A stretch of 64,000 bases of DNA from assembly GCA_016802295.1 (NCBI GenBank), contig JAESIW010000138.1, forward strand, positions 2,652,419-2,716,418, given 5' to 3'. Shown one piece after another: positions 13,101 through 24,175 of the stretch. Positions within the stretch are counted from its first letter, which is position 1; every line of letters begins with the position of its first letter. The notes beneath the pieces are model-generated. The model ran no database searches. It was not told the DNA's origin and saw only the letters and a list, made by a program, of their open reading frames with translations. The stretch is from Brachionus rotundiformis. Lineage: Eukaryota; Rotifera; Eurotatoria; Ploima; Brachionidae. The translations under genes and the position numbers were made by a program.

Positions 13101-13986
13101 ATAATTTGTAAAGCTGGCTATGTTTACAAAGTAATTTGATTAGAAAGAAAAAATTTCGATTAGCAATAAAAGTTAAGTATAATTTCAATTTGGTATTTAG
13201 CAGAGAGGGGTTGAGAACATTTAGAAGAAAGATTTAGAATAGATAAGACCTATACCTGATTAAAGCTTAATATATGAGGTCATATTTAAAAAAAATGCTT
13301 TTAGTTAAAGCGTTTACGTTGTTTTATTATGATATATTGATTTAAAACTATTTTAAAACAATGGTACTTTACTCATTCTTGGTAAAAATCTAATATAAAA
13401 TTGAAATCCTAATCAATTAGACCTAGATTTGACATTTTTGATTAAGTTTGATTATTTTTTTAAGAATAAAATTTCCAAAAAGACGAATTTGATATGTAAT
13501 TTTTTTTATTACATTTTCTATTAATCAATTAATTAAGATCATTAGAGAAAAAAATAAAAAACTGATTTCAAATTTTAAGCATAGATCATAATTAAAAATT
13601 ATTTATTTTTGTTTGTGAGATTGGCTCATTTTCTGGAGAAATAATTCAAATTTCTAGCATCGCTACCTTTTCCAGGTTCTCTTGACTCGGTATTCATTCT
13701 AAGGCATACAATTGACTTTTTCTTTTATAATAACCGTCTAATCTTTTCATCAAGATAATATTTCTAAAAATTAATTTAATAAAGCATGAGTTAAAAATAG
13801 TCTTTTTAATCTAAATTTAAAAATTAGCAAAATTTTTTTCAGACAAATTTCCATATATATTCAATTTCTATTGATATATTATATTATCATAAAATCGATT
13901 TATCCAAGCAAATTATGCTGAAATATAATCAGTTTCGATTTAAATTTGTTTAGGAGCCTAAAATTTTGCAGTAATTTAAGAGCATA
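7175..13986. other. 6.8-kb non-coding desert
   Basis: Lies upstream of both the kinase (minus) and EMC6 (plus). It is uniformly AT-rich, with no open frame of note, no recognisable transposon protein, no tRNA and no obvious tandem repeat. It should hold the kinase promoter near its left end and the EMC6 promoter near its right end. Nothing more specific is seen. Confidence 0.6.
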
Positions 13987-14340
13987 ATGCCCTCTACCAA
14001 AATGGCCAAGACCAAGATTCAAAAATGTTTTGAGTCTTGGGATGTTTTAAATGAAGCTGCAGTTCGCTACAATAATTTCTTATTAGATTATTGTCAAACG
14101 TCGGTATCGGCGCTATCTGGAAGTGCCGCTGGAATAATTGGACTTACTGGACTAAATGGCTTTTTATTCTATTTCATTTGTTCAATTTTTTTATCTATAT
14201 TAATTTTATTATATTTAAACGACGACATCAAATCATATTTCACTTCAAAACAATCGATTATTACTGCCAATTTGTGGTCAGGAGTTCAGACATATCTATT
14301 GTTTTGGACATTTTTATATGGAATGATTCATGTATATTAA
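13987..14340 (+). CDS. EMC6: ER membrane protein complex subunit 6
   Basis: Subunit of the ER membrane protein complex (EMC), which inserts tail-anchored and multipass proteins. It is a single exon of 117 residues (human: 110). The sequence is strongly conserved: NEAAVRYNNFLLDYCQTSVS, ALSGSAAGIIGLTGLNGF, then a hydrophobic segment, and the C-terminus LFWTFLYGMIHVY, nearly identical to other animals. Hydrophobic membrane segments lie at about residues 40-56, 58-78 and 97-116. I chose the first ATG (13987); a second ATG six codons in is equally possible, because the first residues are not conserved. Confidence 0.96.
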   Translation: MPSTKMAKTKIQKCFESWDVLNEAAVRYNNFLLDYCQTSVSALSGSAAGIIGLTGLNGFLFYFICSIFLSILILLYLNDDIKSYFTSKQSIITANLWSGVQTYLLFWTFLYGMIHVY

Positions 14341-14829
14341 ATATAATAGTTTTTTGTTTTTATGTGTTTATTTGTTCAGTAATTAAAAATTTAATTTTTT
14401 GTGTTTATTAAATATTTTTAAATTAAATTATTGCCAATTATTGGTTAAATTAAAAAAAATATTCTTTCATTAAAATTATTACTTTTTGATTATACTTTTA
14501 TATAGTTCAAATAAACTATTTTGATTGTCGTACCAATGGTTTAAAATTTATCTAATAAACAATTTAAGTTTGATTAAAAAGCTGTCAATTTATTTTATTT
14601 TAAATTCTCTTTATGCTTTGATTTAATTAATTTTTTTAAGTCTCAATATTATTCTGAATCTGAATATGAAACAATTAGTTTCCAGGTTCATTGAATAATT
14701 GATTACCTCATTGCATTATAAGATAGTATATTTTGTGATCAGAAAGTATGATCGTTAAAATGATATACATAAAGGTTTTAGCAAAAATTAAATTAGTAGT
14801 AGTAAAATAGATCTGCGACTTGAACTTAA
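14341..14829. other. EMC6 3' UTR / spacer
   Basis: AT-rich sequence between EMC6 and the Penelope-like fragment. No gene, RNA or repeat recognised. Confidence 0.5.
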
Positions 14830-15390
14830 ATTCAAGCATACTTAATAAATGAATTAAATTTGAACCTTTATATAAAACCCACAAACTCATGTAATTATTT
14901 AATGCCAGTTTCTAACCATCCTGAACATATATTTAAAAATATTCCAGTTTCTCTTTTTACTAGAATTAGGAGAATATGTACTTTTTATTTAGATTATTTA
15001 GGCCATTCAAGAGATCTGATAGTACAATTAACTAAACAAGGTTGTGATTTTAAAAAAGTTTCAGGAATATGTCGTCGTATAGCTAAAAAAGAAAGAAGTG
15101 ATCTCCTTCCCTATAAAACTAAGTCCCTTTTACCTAATTCAAAATTAAAATTTTTAATTCTTTCGATAAAAATATTTCTGAGCTTAATTTAATTATTAAA
15201 GATTCTTTTCAAAAGATAAAAATGGATTCTAGTTTTTTGAAAAATATGGAATTAATGGTGGTAAATAAAATTCAAAAGAATATAGCCTCTTTATTTATAT
15301 TAAATTTTAAACTAAATAATACCAAAAAATTTTTTTCGGATAAGTATGTTAATTTGGGATGTGTAGTGTGTAAGTGTAGTGTTGTTTTTG
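14830..15390 (+). mobile_element. Penelope-like retroelement fragment (RT C-terminal part)
   Basis: The frame open from 14830 to the stop at 15190-15192 carries the block that follows the reverse transcriptase catalytic core in Penelope-like elements: YIKPTNSCNYLMPVSNHP, then HIFKNIPVSLFTRIRRIC, then LLPYK. After a frame change, 15222 onward continues with residues resembling the linker before the GIY-YIG domain, including a GCVVCKC cysteine cluster. I see no RT catalytic motif upstream and no GIY-YIG endonuclease, so this is a 5'- and 3'-truncated relic. The assignment rests on motif memory. A related LINE-type RT is the alternative, but the KPTNS...SNHP...KNIP...RIRRIC series is typical of Penelope-like elements. 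The right boundary with the next element is uncertain by about 50 bp. Confidence 0.6.
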
Positions 15391-15715
15391 TAAGGAATTT
15401 AAACGATTTTCTAACCAAACCCACATCTTATTCGCTTTAGCAGCACTGTGTCTAACTTGAATGTCCCATTTCATACCATGTTTTACAAATATTCCAAGAT
15501 CCTTCTCACAAAATGTTTTAGCTAAAGGTTGTCTTTAGCCAGGATGTTTTTCGATTTCATAATTGAATTTAGAGTTAGATCTTCCTAGATGTAAGACCTT
15601 ACACTTGCCTGCGTTTAGAACTGTTGACCACTTTTTTGACCAGTCACATCGCTTTGAAGTTTCAGGTTCGAATTTTTTTATGACAGCGATTATTTTTGTA
15701 TCATCTATATAGGCT
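15391..15715 (-). mobile_element. non-LTR (LINE) reverse transcriptase relic
   Basis: Reading the minus strand from about 15715 gives a LINE RT fragment with one internal stop. It has YIDDTK (catalytic box, normally YADDTK), WSKKWSTVLNAGKCKVLHLG, KDLGIFVKHGMKWDIQVRHS, and AAKANKMWVWL (normally KANKMLGLIKR). The order and spacing match CR1/Jockey-type elements. The internal stop follows IEKHPG. No 5' or 3' ends of an element are visible. It lies tail to tail with the Penelope-like fragment, about 1.5 kb from the Hox stop codon. Confidence 0.75.
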
Positions 15716-17213
15716 TTATTTAGATTTTTTTATTTGTGATTCTATAGTTTTAGGATAATGATTATGTTTTTCAAAAGATTCCTTTAGTTTAAAATCAATA
15801 TTTATGATATCAATTAATCAACCTTAATATAATTTTAAGATTTTAAAAAATTCCATATCTTAAATTCTAAATAGAATGCGAAATATTATAATATCTCTAT
15901 ATTATCTTGTTTAAAAAAAAATTAAAAAATTGATTATTTTTTTTCTATTAATTTGATAATATTTTTGTTTTGTTTGTAAAACAGTTTAAGTGGGAAATAA
16001 TTACTTCTAGAAGTTGTAAATTTTTAGAAATTTAAATCATAAAAGGATGTGATTGTTTTAAAAATGTGGATACTTTAAATATATCTTTTTAATAATAAAA
16101 ATATTTCTGATTTTTTAGTTGTCTTGCGCCCAGCTAAAATTTATTATAAAAAAATCAACTTAATCATATATTTAATAGGAGGAAGATATTAATTTATCTT
16201 GAATTAAATTAATTAAGAAAAGTAGAAAAGATTGACATTTAAAAGATAGTTAATGTAGAATAAATAGAATAAAATTTAATAATTAAACATTTGGCAGTCG
16301 TTTAGCATGGTTAACTCAACATAAAAAGCATATACCAAGATTTGATTTCAAAATTGAAAAAAAATAAAAAACCCTTGACCATTGAAAAAAAGTCGATCAA
16401 TTAAATTAATTTCTTCGAGTCTAAATTTAATAAAATAATCTACATAATTAAGTATATTTTCTAAATAAATATCAATAATTAAATAAATACCAGTTTAATA
16501 AATTTTGGCAAGCTAGGCAATTAAAATTTAAAGAGCACAATTTAAATTTTTAGAAATTCATTGAAAGACATTTTAAAAATTATTTATTTTTTATTTTCAC
16601 TTTTATTTTATTTTAGTTTTTATTTAGAAACAATGATTGGTTTTATTAATAAAATTTCGATTTAGTAAATAAATTTTTTTTATTTGTGTGTTTAGAATCA
16701 AGAGATTTAATAACCTTTTCAGGTACATTAAGTTGAGAAAAAGAATTTCTTTTTAATGCAAATATGACCAAAAGAATTAATTAGAAATAACTTAAAAAAT
16801 TTTATAGCACAATTGTGAATTTGTGGATAAATTATCAAATCGTTTAGACTCTAACTATTTTCGTGAAATTAATTTAATATGTTTCAATAAAAATAATAAT
16901 GTCAAAAATTTGATTTAGATTAACCATTACCTTAGCTTTTTGCCTCTAATTATTCCAATAAAATATAATGTTTTTTACCATAATTCAAAAAGAATAATTT
17001 AATGACTTGTGAAGAATAGACAGGTGAAGAATAAGTTTATTGTAATATTTAATAAATGGCTCGAAGTGCCAAATGATTTTAAATTGATAAAATTTTTTAC
17101 AAATTATATTTATTCAAAAAAGTTAAGCAAAGCAAATAAAAAAATCAAAAGGCTTGAAAATTTATGAAAAAAAATTAAAATAAAAATAAAAATGAAACCA
17201 ATGAATTTTGAAA
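15716..17213. other. spacer and Hox 3' UTR
   Basis: AT-rich sequence between the LINE relic and the Hox stop codon (minus strand). The Hox 3' UTR must lie at its right end. No coding or structured feature recognised. Confidence 0.5.
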
Positions 17214-18651
17214 TTAATTTATAGCTAAATTGGAAGATAAATTATTATTCTGGTTGGAAAGAATCAAAATAGAGCTAGATCCGGAAGATGAAGTGCCAAT
17301 CGAAGTCGAACAAACCGAAGATGGTGGCGAATTAGCCGAACAAAATGATTTATTCGACTTTTTCAAATACGAACTACTAAACTGCGGAGTGGTGTAACTA
17401 TTTGATGCACCTATGTTTCCAATTAAGTGACTTTGTTTTCCAACCTCTCTCTTTTCTTTCATCCGTCTATTTTGGAACCAAATTTTTACTTGTCTTTCAG
17501 TCAATTTAATACTTCCCGCTATTTCAACCCTTCTCTTTCTGGTCAAATATTTACTATAGCAGTACTCCTTTTCTAGTTCAAAGGTCTGATGCCTTGAGTA
17601 AACTTGTCTATGTTTGCGTTTGTACAAAGATCTTTCACCTTTAAATAGATAAATCCTTGATACAATTTCAAATCAAAAAAACGTTAAAATTACCTGGTTG
17701 AGCCCATGGTGCTGAAATATTATTCTGATTAGATCCTGATTCGTCTTGGTCGTTTTCTTCATAATCAGAATTGTCACTATCATTCTCGTCACTCTCCAAA
17801 CTATTTGATAAATACGACTGACCAGTTGACGAGTGAGATGATGGAGACACAATTGGCACTCCACTCTTACTTTTAATTTCTGATTCCAATTTGCTATTTT
17901 GTTCCAATAAAAACCCATCAGTCATAGTTTCCATTTTTTTTGTCTCATAACTTGTTTCGGTCAATAAGTCCGCACTGGGAAAATTATTAGAAATTTGATC
18001 TTTTGTTATATCCCATCCAGAACTCATTTGATTGACATAATTTTGGTCTTGTGGAAAATTATGAACATTAAAAGTACCATAATTCTGATTCTGGTACATG
18101 CCATTATTTACATTTTTATATGCAAAATCTTTGCTAATGCTTCCCGTAGGATATGAATAGTTGTAGTTGGTTTGGTCCATGAAATAGCTGCCATTTGCAC
18201 AGTACTGACTGAAGCCAACCGTGTTTGTGTAAGACTTTGATTGAGTATTGTAAGTAGTGCTTGCCGGATAGTGCTGATAAAAAGGATCAGTAAATCCGGG
18301 CTCATAAGCATATCTCTGATTGACATTCCAGTCGTATTGATTGTTACAGATATTTGGCCCTTTGGGAAAATTTGGTTGTGGGCATGTATTGTCACTTTTG
18401 TTATAGGTGTTCAAAAATCCGTACCTAGGGCCCTGTGGTGTGTTTTGTGGAGCTACAAATTGGTTTATAGAATCGAAATTATCTTTCTTGGTCTCACTAA
18501 AAATGAAACTCGATTTGATGTTATCATTTTTAGTATTATTATCATCATTAATTTTATAGCCCGAGCGACTCGTATTGATATTACTTGGAGTGATGGTGGT
18601 GGATAATAAAAAGTGATCTTTATTACACTCATTAAAAGCCTTATCCGCCAT
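17214..18651 (-). CDS. Hox transcription factor with mixed median/posterior homeodomain (MedPost-like)
   Basis: Nuclear DNA-binding developmental regulator. Two exons, 18651-17694 and 17638-17214, with a 55-bp intron, encode 460 residues. As in most Hox genes, the intron separates the hexapeptide region from the homeodomain. Here the hexapeptide is reduced to APWAQPG (residues 314-320). The homeodomain (326-385) contains [22 protein letters not shown] and [20 protein letters not shown], with Gln50 and Asn51. By eye it is about equally close to median (Antp) and posterior (Hox9/10) homeodomains, with some caudal-like positions (VY, YSKY, KEK). That mixture is the hallmark of MedPost genes described from rotifers and chaetognaths. 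The N-terminal part is low complexity (Asn, Tyr, Ser, Gln), and an acidic Ser/Asp/Glu stretch precedes the hexapeptide. Hox class is certain; the paralogue assignment is inference. Confidence 0.93.
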
Positions 18652-18712
18652 AAAATTAATTTTTTATTACACAGAGGACTTTTTCGAAATTGTGGTAAGT
18701 TCGTGTCTAATA

Positions 18713-18749
18713 AGGTAATATATTACCAATTGATTTATTAGGTAATATA
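18713..18749. promoter_or_regulatory. repeated palindromic motif in the Hox promoter region
   Basis: AGGTAATATA occurs twice, at 18713-18722 and 18740-18749, starting 27 bp apart. The first copy lies in the perfect 14-bp palindrome GGTAATATATTACC (18714-18727). Both have the TAAT core preferred by homeodomains and lie about 60-100 bp before the Hox start codon. Repetition and position suggest a regulatory site, perhaps autoregulatory. This is inference; chance is not excluded in sequence this AT-rich. Confidence 0.35.
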
Positions 18750-19924
18750 AACTCGAATACAAATTAAGAGTAGCTTTAAATTTTATTATAGATCTTAATT
18801 TTTGTTTTTGATGATTTTAATGTTGCAAGGGTAATAAAAATTTTAAAATAAAATTTTTTTATTTTTATTTAGTATTTTTTTATTTGATAAAGTAATAAAA
18901 ATTCTAATTTGTCATAGAAATTTTTGACAATGTTTGTCCAATAAAAATATATTTTATAAATAATAATTTTCCAAGAACCAATTAAAATATAAAAAAAAAA
19001 CAAAAATATATAAAAAATATATTTATGTATAACGGATCGGCTTGATCAAATAGAACGATGAACGGGACAATTTGGAAGACGGGCGCATTTATCTTCTTTT
19101 TTTTTACGAGCTTAATTTTAAAACTAATAAAAATATTAATGACTTTTTCTACTTGCTATTTTTAATTACTCGTGATTTATTTACGAGCCACTTCAGAATT
19201 TCATTAGGAAATAATCAAAACCTACCTAAGAAAAAATCATGAATTTCACAGTCCCGTATTAAAAATTAAATGTCACCCTTTAGATTTGAATCAAATGCTT
19301 AATTTAACATATTCCCCTGAAGATTCCATCAGAAAAATAGCTACTGATAACATTTTAATCTTGTTTAATTTAGATAATAAAATTTTATTTTTAAATTTTT
19401 GATTTTAAAGTCGGTTTTTTAGAAAAGAAAAGATAAGAAAATTAAATTTTCGGCATAATGTAATCTTGGTCAACGGATCGATATCTATGTCACATTGAAT
19501 AAACGTCGGTATCGACCATTACTCAATAACATATTGTTAATCATGTACGTGATCCTAATCTTTAATCCATAATCCACCGGCTAACCTATCTATTTTAATT
19601 TAATAAAATAAACCAAGCCGTTGTATCTTAGTTTATCTGTAAAAATGTAAAATTTGACATATTTAACAATGTTACTTCACTAATATCTAAATAAATTTTG
19701 ATTAAATTCTTCTCAAAGATAATAATTAAACGATTAGTTTTTAAAAACATAAAAATTTATTTTTTAAATATTTAAAAATTATACAAAAAAAATAGAAAAT
19801 AAATACGAATATTAGAGAAATTTTTTTTAATATCATTTGATAAAAAATTTTGATTTAAAATTTAAAAAAATAATTATGCTTTTTAATTACTCAAAAAAAA
19901 AAAAAAAAGTTTAAATTATAAACG

Positions 19925-19973
19925 AGTGCAAAAAAGAATAATGCACTATTACTTCAAAAAAGTTTAAACTTTT
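19925..19973. repeat. inverted repeat pair and 16-bp palindrome
   Basis: A 6-bp stem AGTGCA/TGCACT (19925-19930 with 19942-19947) is followed by the perfect 16-bp palindrome AAAAGTTTAAACTTTT (19958-19973). It lies about 1.3 kb upstream of the Hox start. Function unknown. Confidence 0.5.
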
Positions 19974-21959
19974 CTTCTGTCTACCATCTAAACGTTTCCA
20001 CGACTCTGTTCCTGTAAACCTGCAATCTTGATTTCTTTTCTCTCTTCGACGGCCATGGTCATTGGTCTACTGAAAAAAAAAGTGTCAAAATGTAAAGCAA
20101 TGTACATTGGTTCGCGGTTCCAATGAGACACTGGGTCAAATTAGAAGCTTATTTATAAATTCAAATAAAAAAACATTTATAATTTTGAATGCATTAGGCT
20201 GTAAGTATCTTGAGTCTTTCAAGAAAGGCAACAATTATTGAGAGAACCCAAAGAATAGTGACGTAGCTTATTCAATATTTAAAAGTGAGTCTGTATCAGG
20301 AATGAATTTAGAAATCATAAGTTTGGTAGACTGTAGAACGACATGCGACCTTATCCAGATGGACATGATTATTATGAGTAAATGAATCCATGAGAATAGA
20401 GCGAACTTGTCCATAAGTTTGAAACTAAATTTAAGAAGAGAGAGTAAAACATTAAACTAATGAGAGAAATCAGCCAAAGTGGCTCTTCTAGATATAAACT
20501 TTTGACCAACAGAGTGGTTTCAAAATGAAATGTTTGTCTACAGTGTTTAGGTGATACAAAAATGGCACAATAGTGTTTGGCATTGAACAAAGAAACCAAA
20601 AAAGAATGGATTCTTAACATTTAGTCATATTTTTCAGTAATGCAGATTGGTTCAATCATTATTCTAATATCAGGTACAGCTCGTGGTACTTTACTAAGAT
20701 TACTTCCATAGATTAACACTTATTTCACATAATTGTTTTGAATATGTAATTACTTGGTTCTCAAAAATTGGAATAATTCAACTTTTGGTTAGATTTAGTA
20801 CTCTTCTAAATTTCATGAGTCTGATTAAGCTTGCTTTCCAGATTTATCTATTTTTTCATTCATTTTTTGGATGGGTGTTTGTTTCCAAAGAGGTGCTTAA
20901 AATAGCTTAACTCTTTTTTTAAAATTTTAATTTTGATAAAAAAATTTTATGATTAATTTTTATTTGATCAGTTAATTTGTAAAATTAGAAATTTTTAATT
21001 TATTGTCTAAATAGAAATTGTTTAAGTAATACATATTCTTTATTATTAAGATTCACATATTTTTTGAAACATTTAAAATCAAAATAGCTTGATGCTTGAA
21101 TTTTAAATTCATTTTAACTTTTAAGTTTAAAAATTAATTAGATTCTTGCTAAATTATCTAATTAATAGATGCTTTTCGGTCGTACCTTAAGTTTGATTCA
21201 ACTTATCTATTGGTTGTTTAAGTCTTTATCTTTGCACTACTACTATTAAATTATAAAAATATTTATTTAGCTGATAGCTACATCTTTTTCAAAATAAACT
21301 TTCTAGAATTTTTTCATTTTTTTATTGATCAACCACAATCTAATTAGTTAAAAATAATTTTATCCTTTAATGAGTTCAATAAATCAACTCAACATTCCAC
21401 ATCATAAAACTTAAGTTTTTTTACACTTAATGAAATTGAAATGTGTAGTATTTTTTGGGCATAATATTTATATTTTTTTCTAATAAAAATTTCTGTAGAT
21501 CGAAATTCGAAGCAAAAAAAATTTTGGCATCTATTGGAAACTTTTGGTTCCAAGTCAGTATTCATGAGACTAAAAAATGTTGTAAAACGTCTAAATTATT
21601 GGTATACTTCACCTTTTTCAAATGATGAGATCTTTGGTGACAGACTGCAAACAATAAAACTTCAATTTAAAAAAAAGATCAGTTTTAACTTTATTAAAAC
21701 AGACCGAAATGATTTATGATTTATTGGTGATTTTTTAGATTTTAACTGGAAAAATTCAGGATATTTGAATTCTAGTTGTTTTCATTTTAAATTTCGAAGA
21801 TTTTTATTTTAAATATTTTAAACAAAATAACTAAATTGGTTAAATAGTGATTCATATATTCCAAAGGGTTTAATATAGGGATATATAGGATGTTATTTTC
21901 GAAAAAGTTGGCATCATTTTTCAAAATTAAAAATTTTTAATTTAAAAAATGGACAAAAA

Positions 21960-22433
21960 GCAGTAATCATAACTCTGCCGATCCGCAAGTCCCAAGTCCT
22001 GATAAAAAAAGGAAGCCATATGCATTATATGTGCAAGCAGTCTTTCACGTAGTCTGCAGAAGAGCTGTATGGCGGGTACATAGGCCTATGGGTCTTTGTC
22101 CAGGTCTTTCGTATGAGGGCGCCGCTGGCTTCGACCATCTCCCAGTATAAAATCCGAAAGGAGCGAGAATCTGCTGTACAGCTGACCCTCTGCAGAAAGA
22201 CGTTCTTTAGAAGACCTGGGTTAAGACTTTTTCGAAAGCCGCTTGGTTTGTGATTCCAAGCTAGTTTAAATAGTTACCGAGTTCGCAGCCATTAAGTGCT
22301 CGGATGAGTGGAGCTGTTTATGATGAACGTCCCACTGGCTTCTTGGGGAAAGACGCCAACATAACTCTCCCAAAACCGGTCTGAAAATTAGTTGGAAAAA
22401 AAGGAGGGTGACGTAAAAATAATTTTTTTTTTT
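21960..22433. other. GC-rich island with crossing inverted repeats (possible structured RNA or mobile element)
   Basis: Abrupt GC-rich segment: 34 of 60 bases are G or C at 22081-22140, against 6 of 60 at 22501-22560. CTGCAGA (22054-22060) and AGCTGTA (22063-22069) pair with TCTGCAG (22189-22195) and TACAGCT (22177-22183), giving 14 base pairs around a small internal loop. A 9-bp pair, CCAGGTCTT (22100-22108) with AAGACCTGG (22211-22219), crosses it, which is a pseudoknot topology. On the plus strand the island ends in a run of 11 T (22423-22433), as at a polymerase III terminator. I could not match it to RNase P, MRP, SRP, U-snRNA or tRNA consensus by eye. A non-autonomous transposable element is the main alternative. 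No convincing protein is encoded. Confidence 0.45.
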
Positions 22434-22445
22434 AAATTATAGTTA

Positions 22446-22487
22446 GGGAGAGGACCCCGGCCAGTTTGGAATGGTCGTTAATCTCCC
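22446..22487. repeat. GC-rich hairpin next to the island
   Basis: GGGAGA (22446-22451) pairs with TCTCCC (22482-22487), and GACC (22453-22456) pairs with GGTC (22473-22476) inside it. It follows the T run that ends the GC-rich island and may belong to the same element. Confidence 0.5.
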
Positions 22488-24175
22488 TTTTAGCCCCATG
22501 ATAGATAGTTTTGATAAAAAATTTAAAAAAAAATTTTGAATATTAAGAAGTAAAAATAATTAATTTTGTTTAAATTTATAAATTCTATTTAATTATAACA
22601 CTCAATTTTTCACTTAATTCAATAATCCATTTTCTTTTGAAAATTATAAATAATGATTAATTTAGAAGTAAAGTTTTATTTACTAAAAATTTAACTTGAA
22701 TAAGTATTTCTAGTAATTAAAAACATTTTTTTACAACTAATTTTTTTTTGAATGTTGCCGAATTTTAAAAATCTCTTATTTAAAAATCACTCAATTCAAG
22801 CTGTTGAATTGTATGATAATATTATTTTTAGAAATTAAAGCTTTAACTCTTTTCTATTTTATTAACAATCTAATTTTTTTGATTTTTAATGAAATCTTTC
22901 CATTACTGATTGGAATTGATTCCAGATTCCATGATTTTGATGTAATTTTTGGCTTAATGTATATAAATATTTGTGAATAACTAATTAAATAATCTCAAAT
23001 AAATCAAATTTTAATTTTTCCTGAAAATTTCTAAATTTATCCTTAGACTTTATTGAAATGAGAAAAATAATTTAACTCATTTTGAGATAAATTAGCCGAT
23101 TTTTGAATTTTACTTATCAATTGGGGTCGATTACCAACACACCGCTACACTCGAATTTCTCATAGAAGAGTTTTACTAAGTTTACTATCTTCTGTGGTAA
23201 ACCATAAGTTCAAAGTATACCCTAAACCCTTTCTAATAAGTATCCCCAAAATTGTGTCTTTATTGAAGAATTTAAGCCCTTAGATAATAGAAAATGTTCT
23301 TCAAATTGAATGTTTTATAAAGATTTAAGTATGCTTTACAAGAAAGCTAGAGAGATAGATCTAAGCCACTTTTGATTAGCTTTTAAAAAAGGGTCTTTGG
23401 CGGCAATTATTTGCATGAGAATACCGTAAATCTTATTTATATTTTGTTAAATTAATGTAATAATTTTTTTAATTTTTTTTGCAATTTGATAACAAATCAA
23501 CAAATATTAAAATTAATTTATATGTATTAAAAAATATACCTATTTTTATGGAATAAAAATTAAAAAGATAAGTTAACCGAAGGGGTCCAAAAAATTCCTC
23601 CAGGTTTTGAGTGTTAATGCAAGTATCTGGTCAATGCATCCTCATGTTCTTCTAAATACCATTTTTTCTATTCAAATTATTGTGTCCAAAGCATACTAAT
23701 TATTTGCCTGAATTCTTCCGAAAAACGCCTCGCCTGTTATTAGCAGCCGTGTTATTCCTCTTCAATTTTTTTATATTTACGATATTTTAATAAAATGAAA
23801 TATTTTTCTCAAGATTTAATTAATCAGAAATTGCTGAATTACATAATTAAATTTAAAATTAACAATCAAATTTTTGAAATTTATTTAATATTTACGAAAA
23901 AAATTGTAAAAATAAAGAAATCTTTTGGCTGACCGGTAGTTTTTATCCACAAGATCAGAACCTATAATCTTGCTTTATAATTAATTTAATAAAAAGTAAT
24001 TTTAGAACTGAATTGGACAAATCTAGTCAAAAAAATTGTCTTGATCATATTAAAAAAAATATACAGAGTAAATTTAAAAATAATCAAATAAATTGAAATT
24101 TTAGCATAAGTAATTTTGATAAACAAAATTTGATCAAAATTAACCGGAACAATTGTTTAAACAACATCTTCAAGA
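22488..24175. other. intergenic, HDAC3 promoter side
   Basis: AT-rich. Two modestly more complex patches (about 23110-23290 and 23575-23760) contain no recognisable coding. The HDAC3 promoter and 5' UTR should lie at the right end. Confidence 0.5.

Larger units (their letters stand above)
18652..21959. other. Hox upstream non-coding region
   Basis: Contains the presumed Hox promoter and 5' UTR. Islands of higher complexity occur around 19021-19090, 19455-19620 and 19975-20160, with small dyads such as CATTGG...CCAATG near 20106-20126. A stretch at 20180-20640 is less AT-rich but codes for nothing I recognise on either strand. No microRNA of the mir-10 type was found by eye. Confidence 0.5.

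Noticed and set aside
17214..18651. Identification as a caudal (Cdx) gene
   Set aside because: Shares VY, YSKY and KEK positions with Cdx, but has [16 protein letters not shown] and RRMK instead of the Cdx-specific HQRLELEKEF, YITIRRK and RRAK.
20372..20620. Minus-strand 82-residue open frame upstream of the Hox gene
   Set aside because: Fairly complex sequence, but it has no recognisable domain and no visible splice context; may be transposon debris.
21534..21719. Plus-strand 61-residue open frame upstream of the GC-rich island
   Set aside because: Starts with a non-ATG codon, matches no family, and could be chance or transposon debris; not supported as a gene.
22320..22360. Hammerhead-like core (ATGATGA ... 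GAAA) in the GC-rich island
   Set aside because: The required CUGANGA core and the flanking stems do not line up; only a loose resemblance.
21960..22433. RNase P/MRP or SRP RNA
   Set aside because: A GGGGAAAG-like stretch occurs, but not in the right position relative to the 5' end, and the other conserved regions are missing.
14341..24175. mir-10 family microRNA in the Hox neighbourhood
   Set aside because: Looked for ACCCTGTAGATCCG-type mature sequence on both strands and did not find it.
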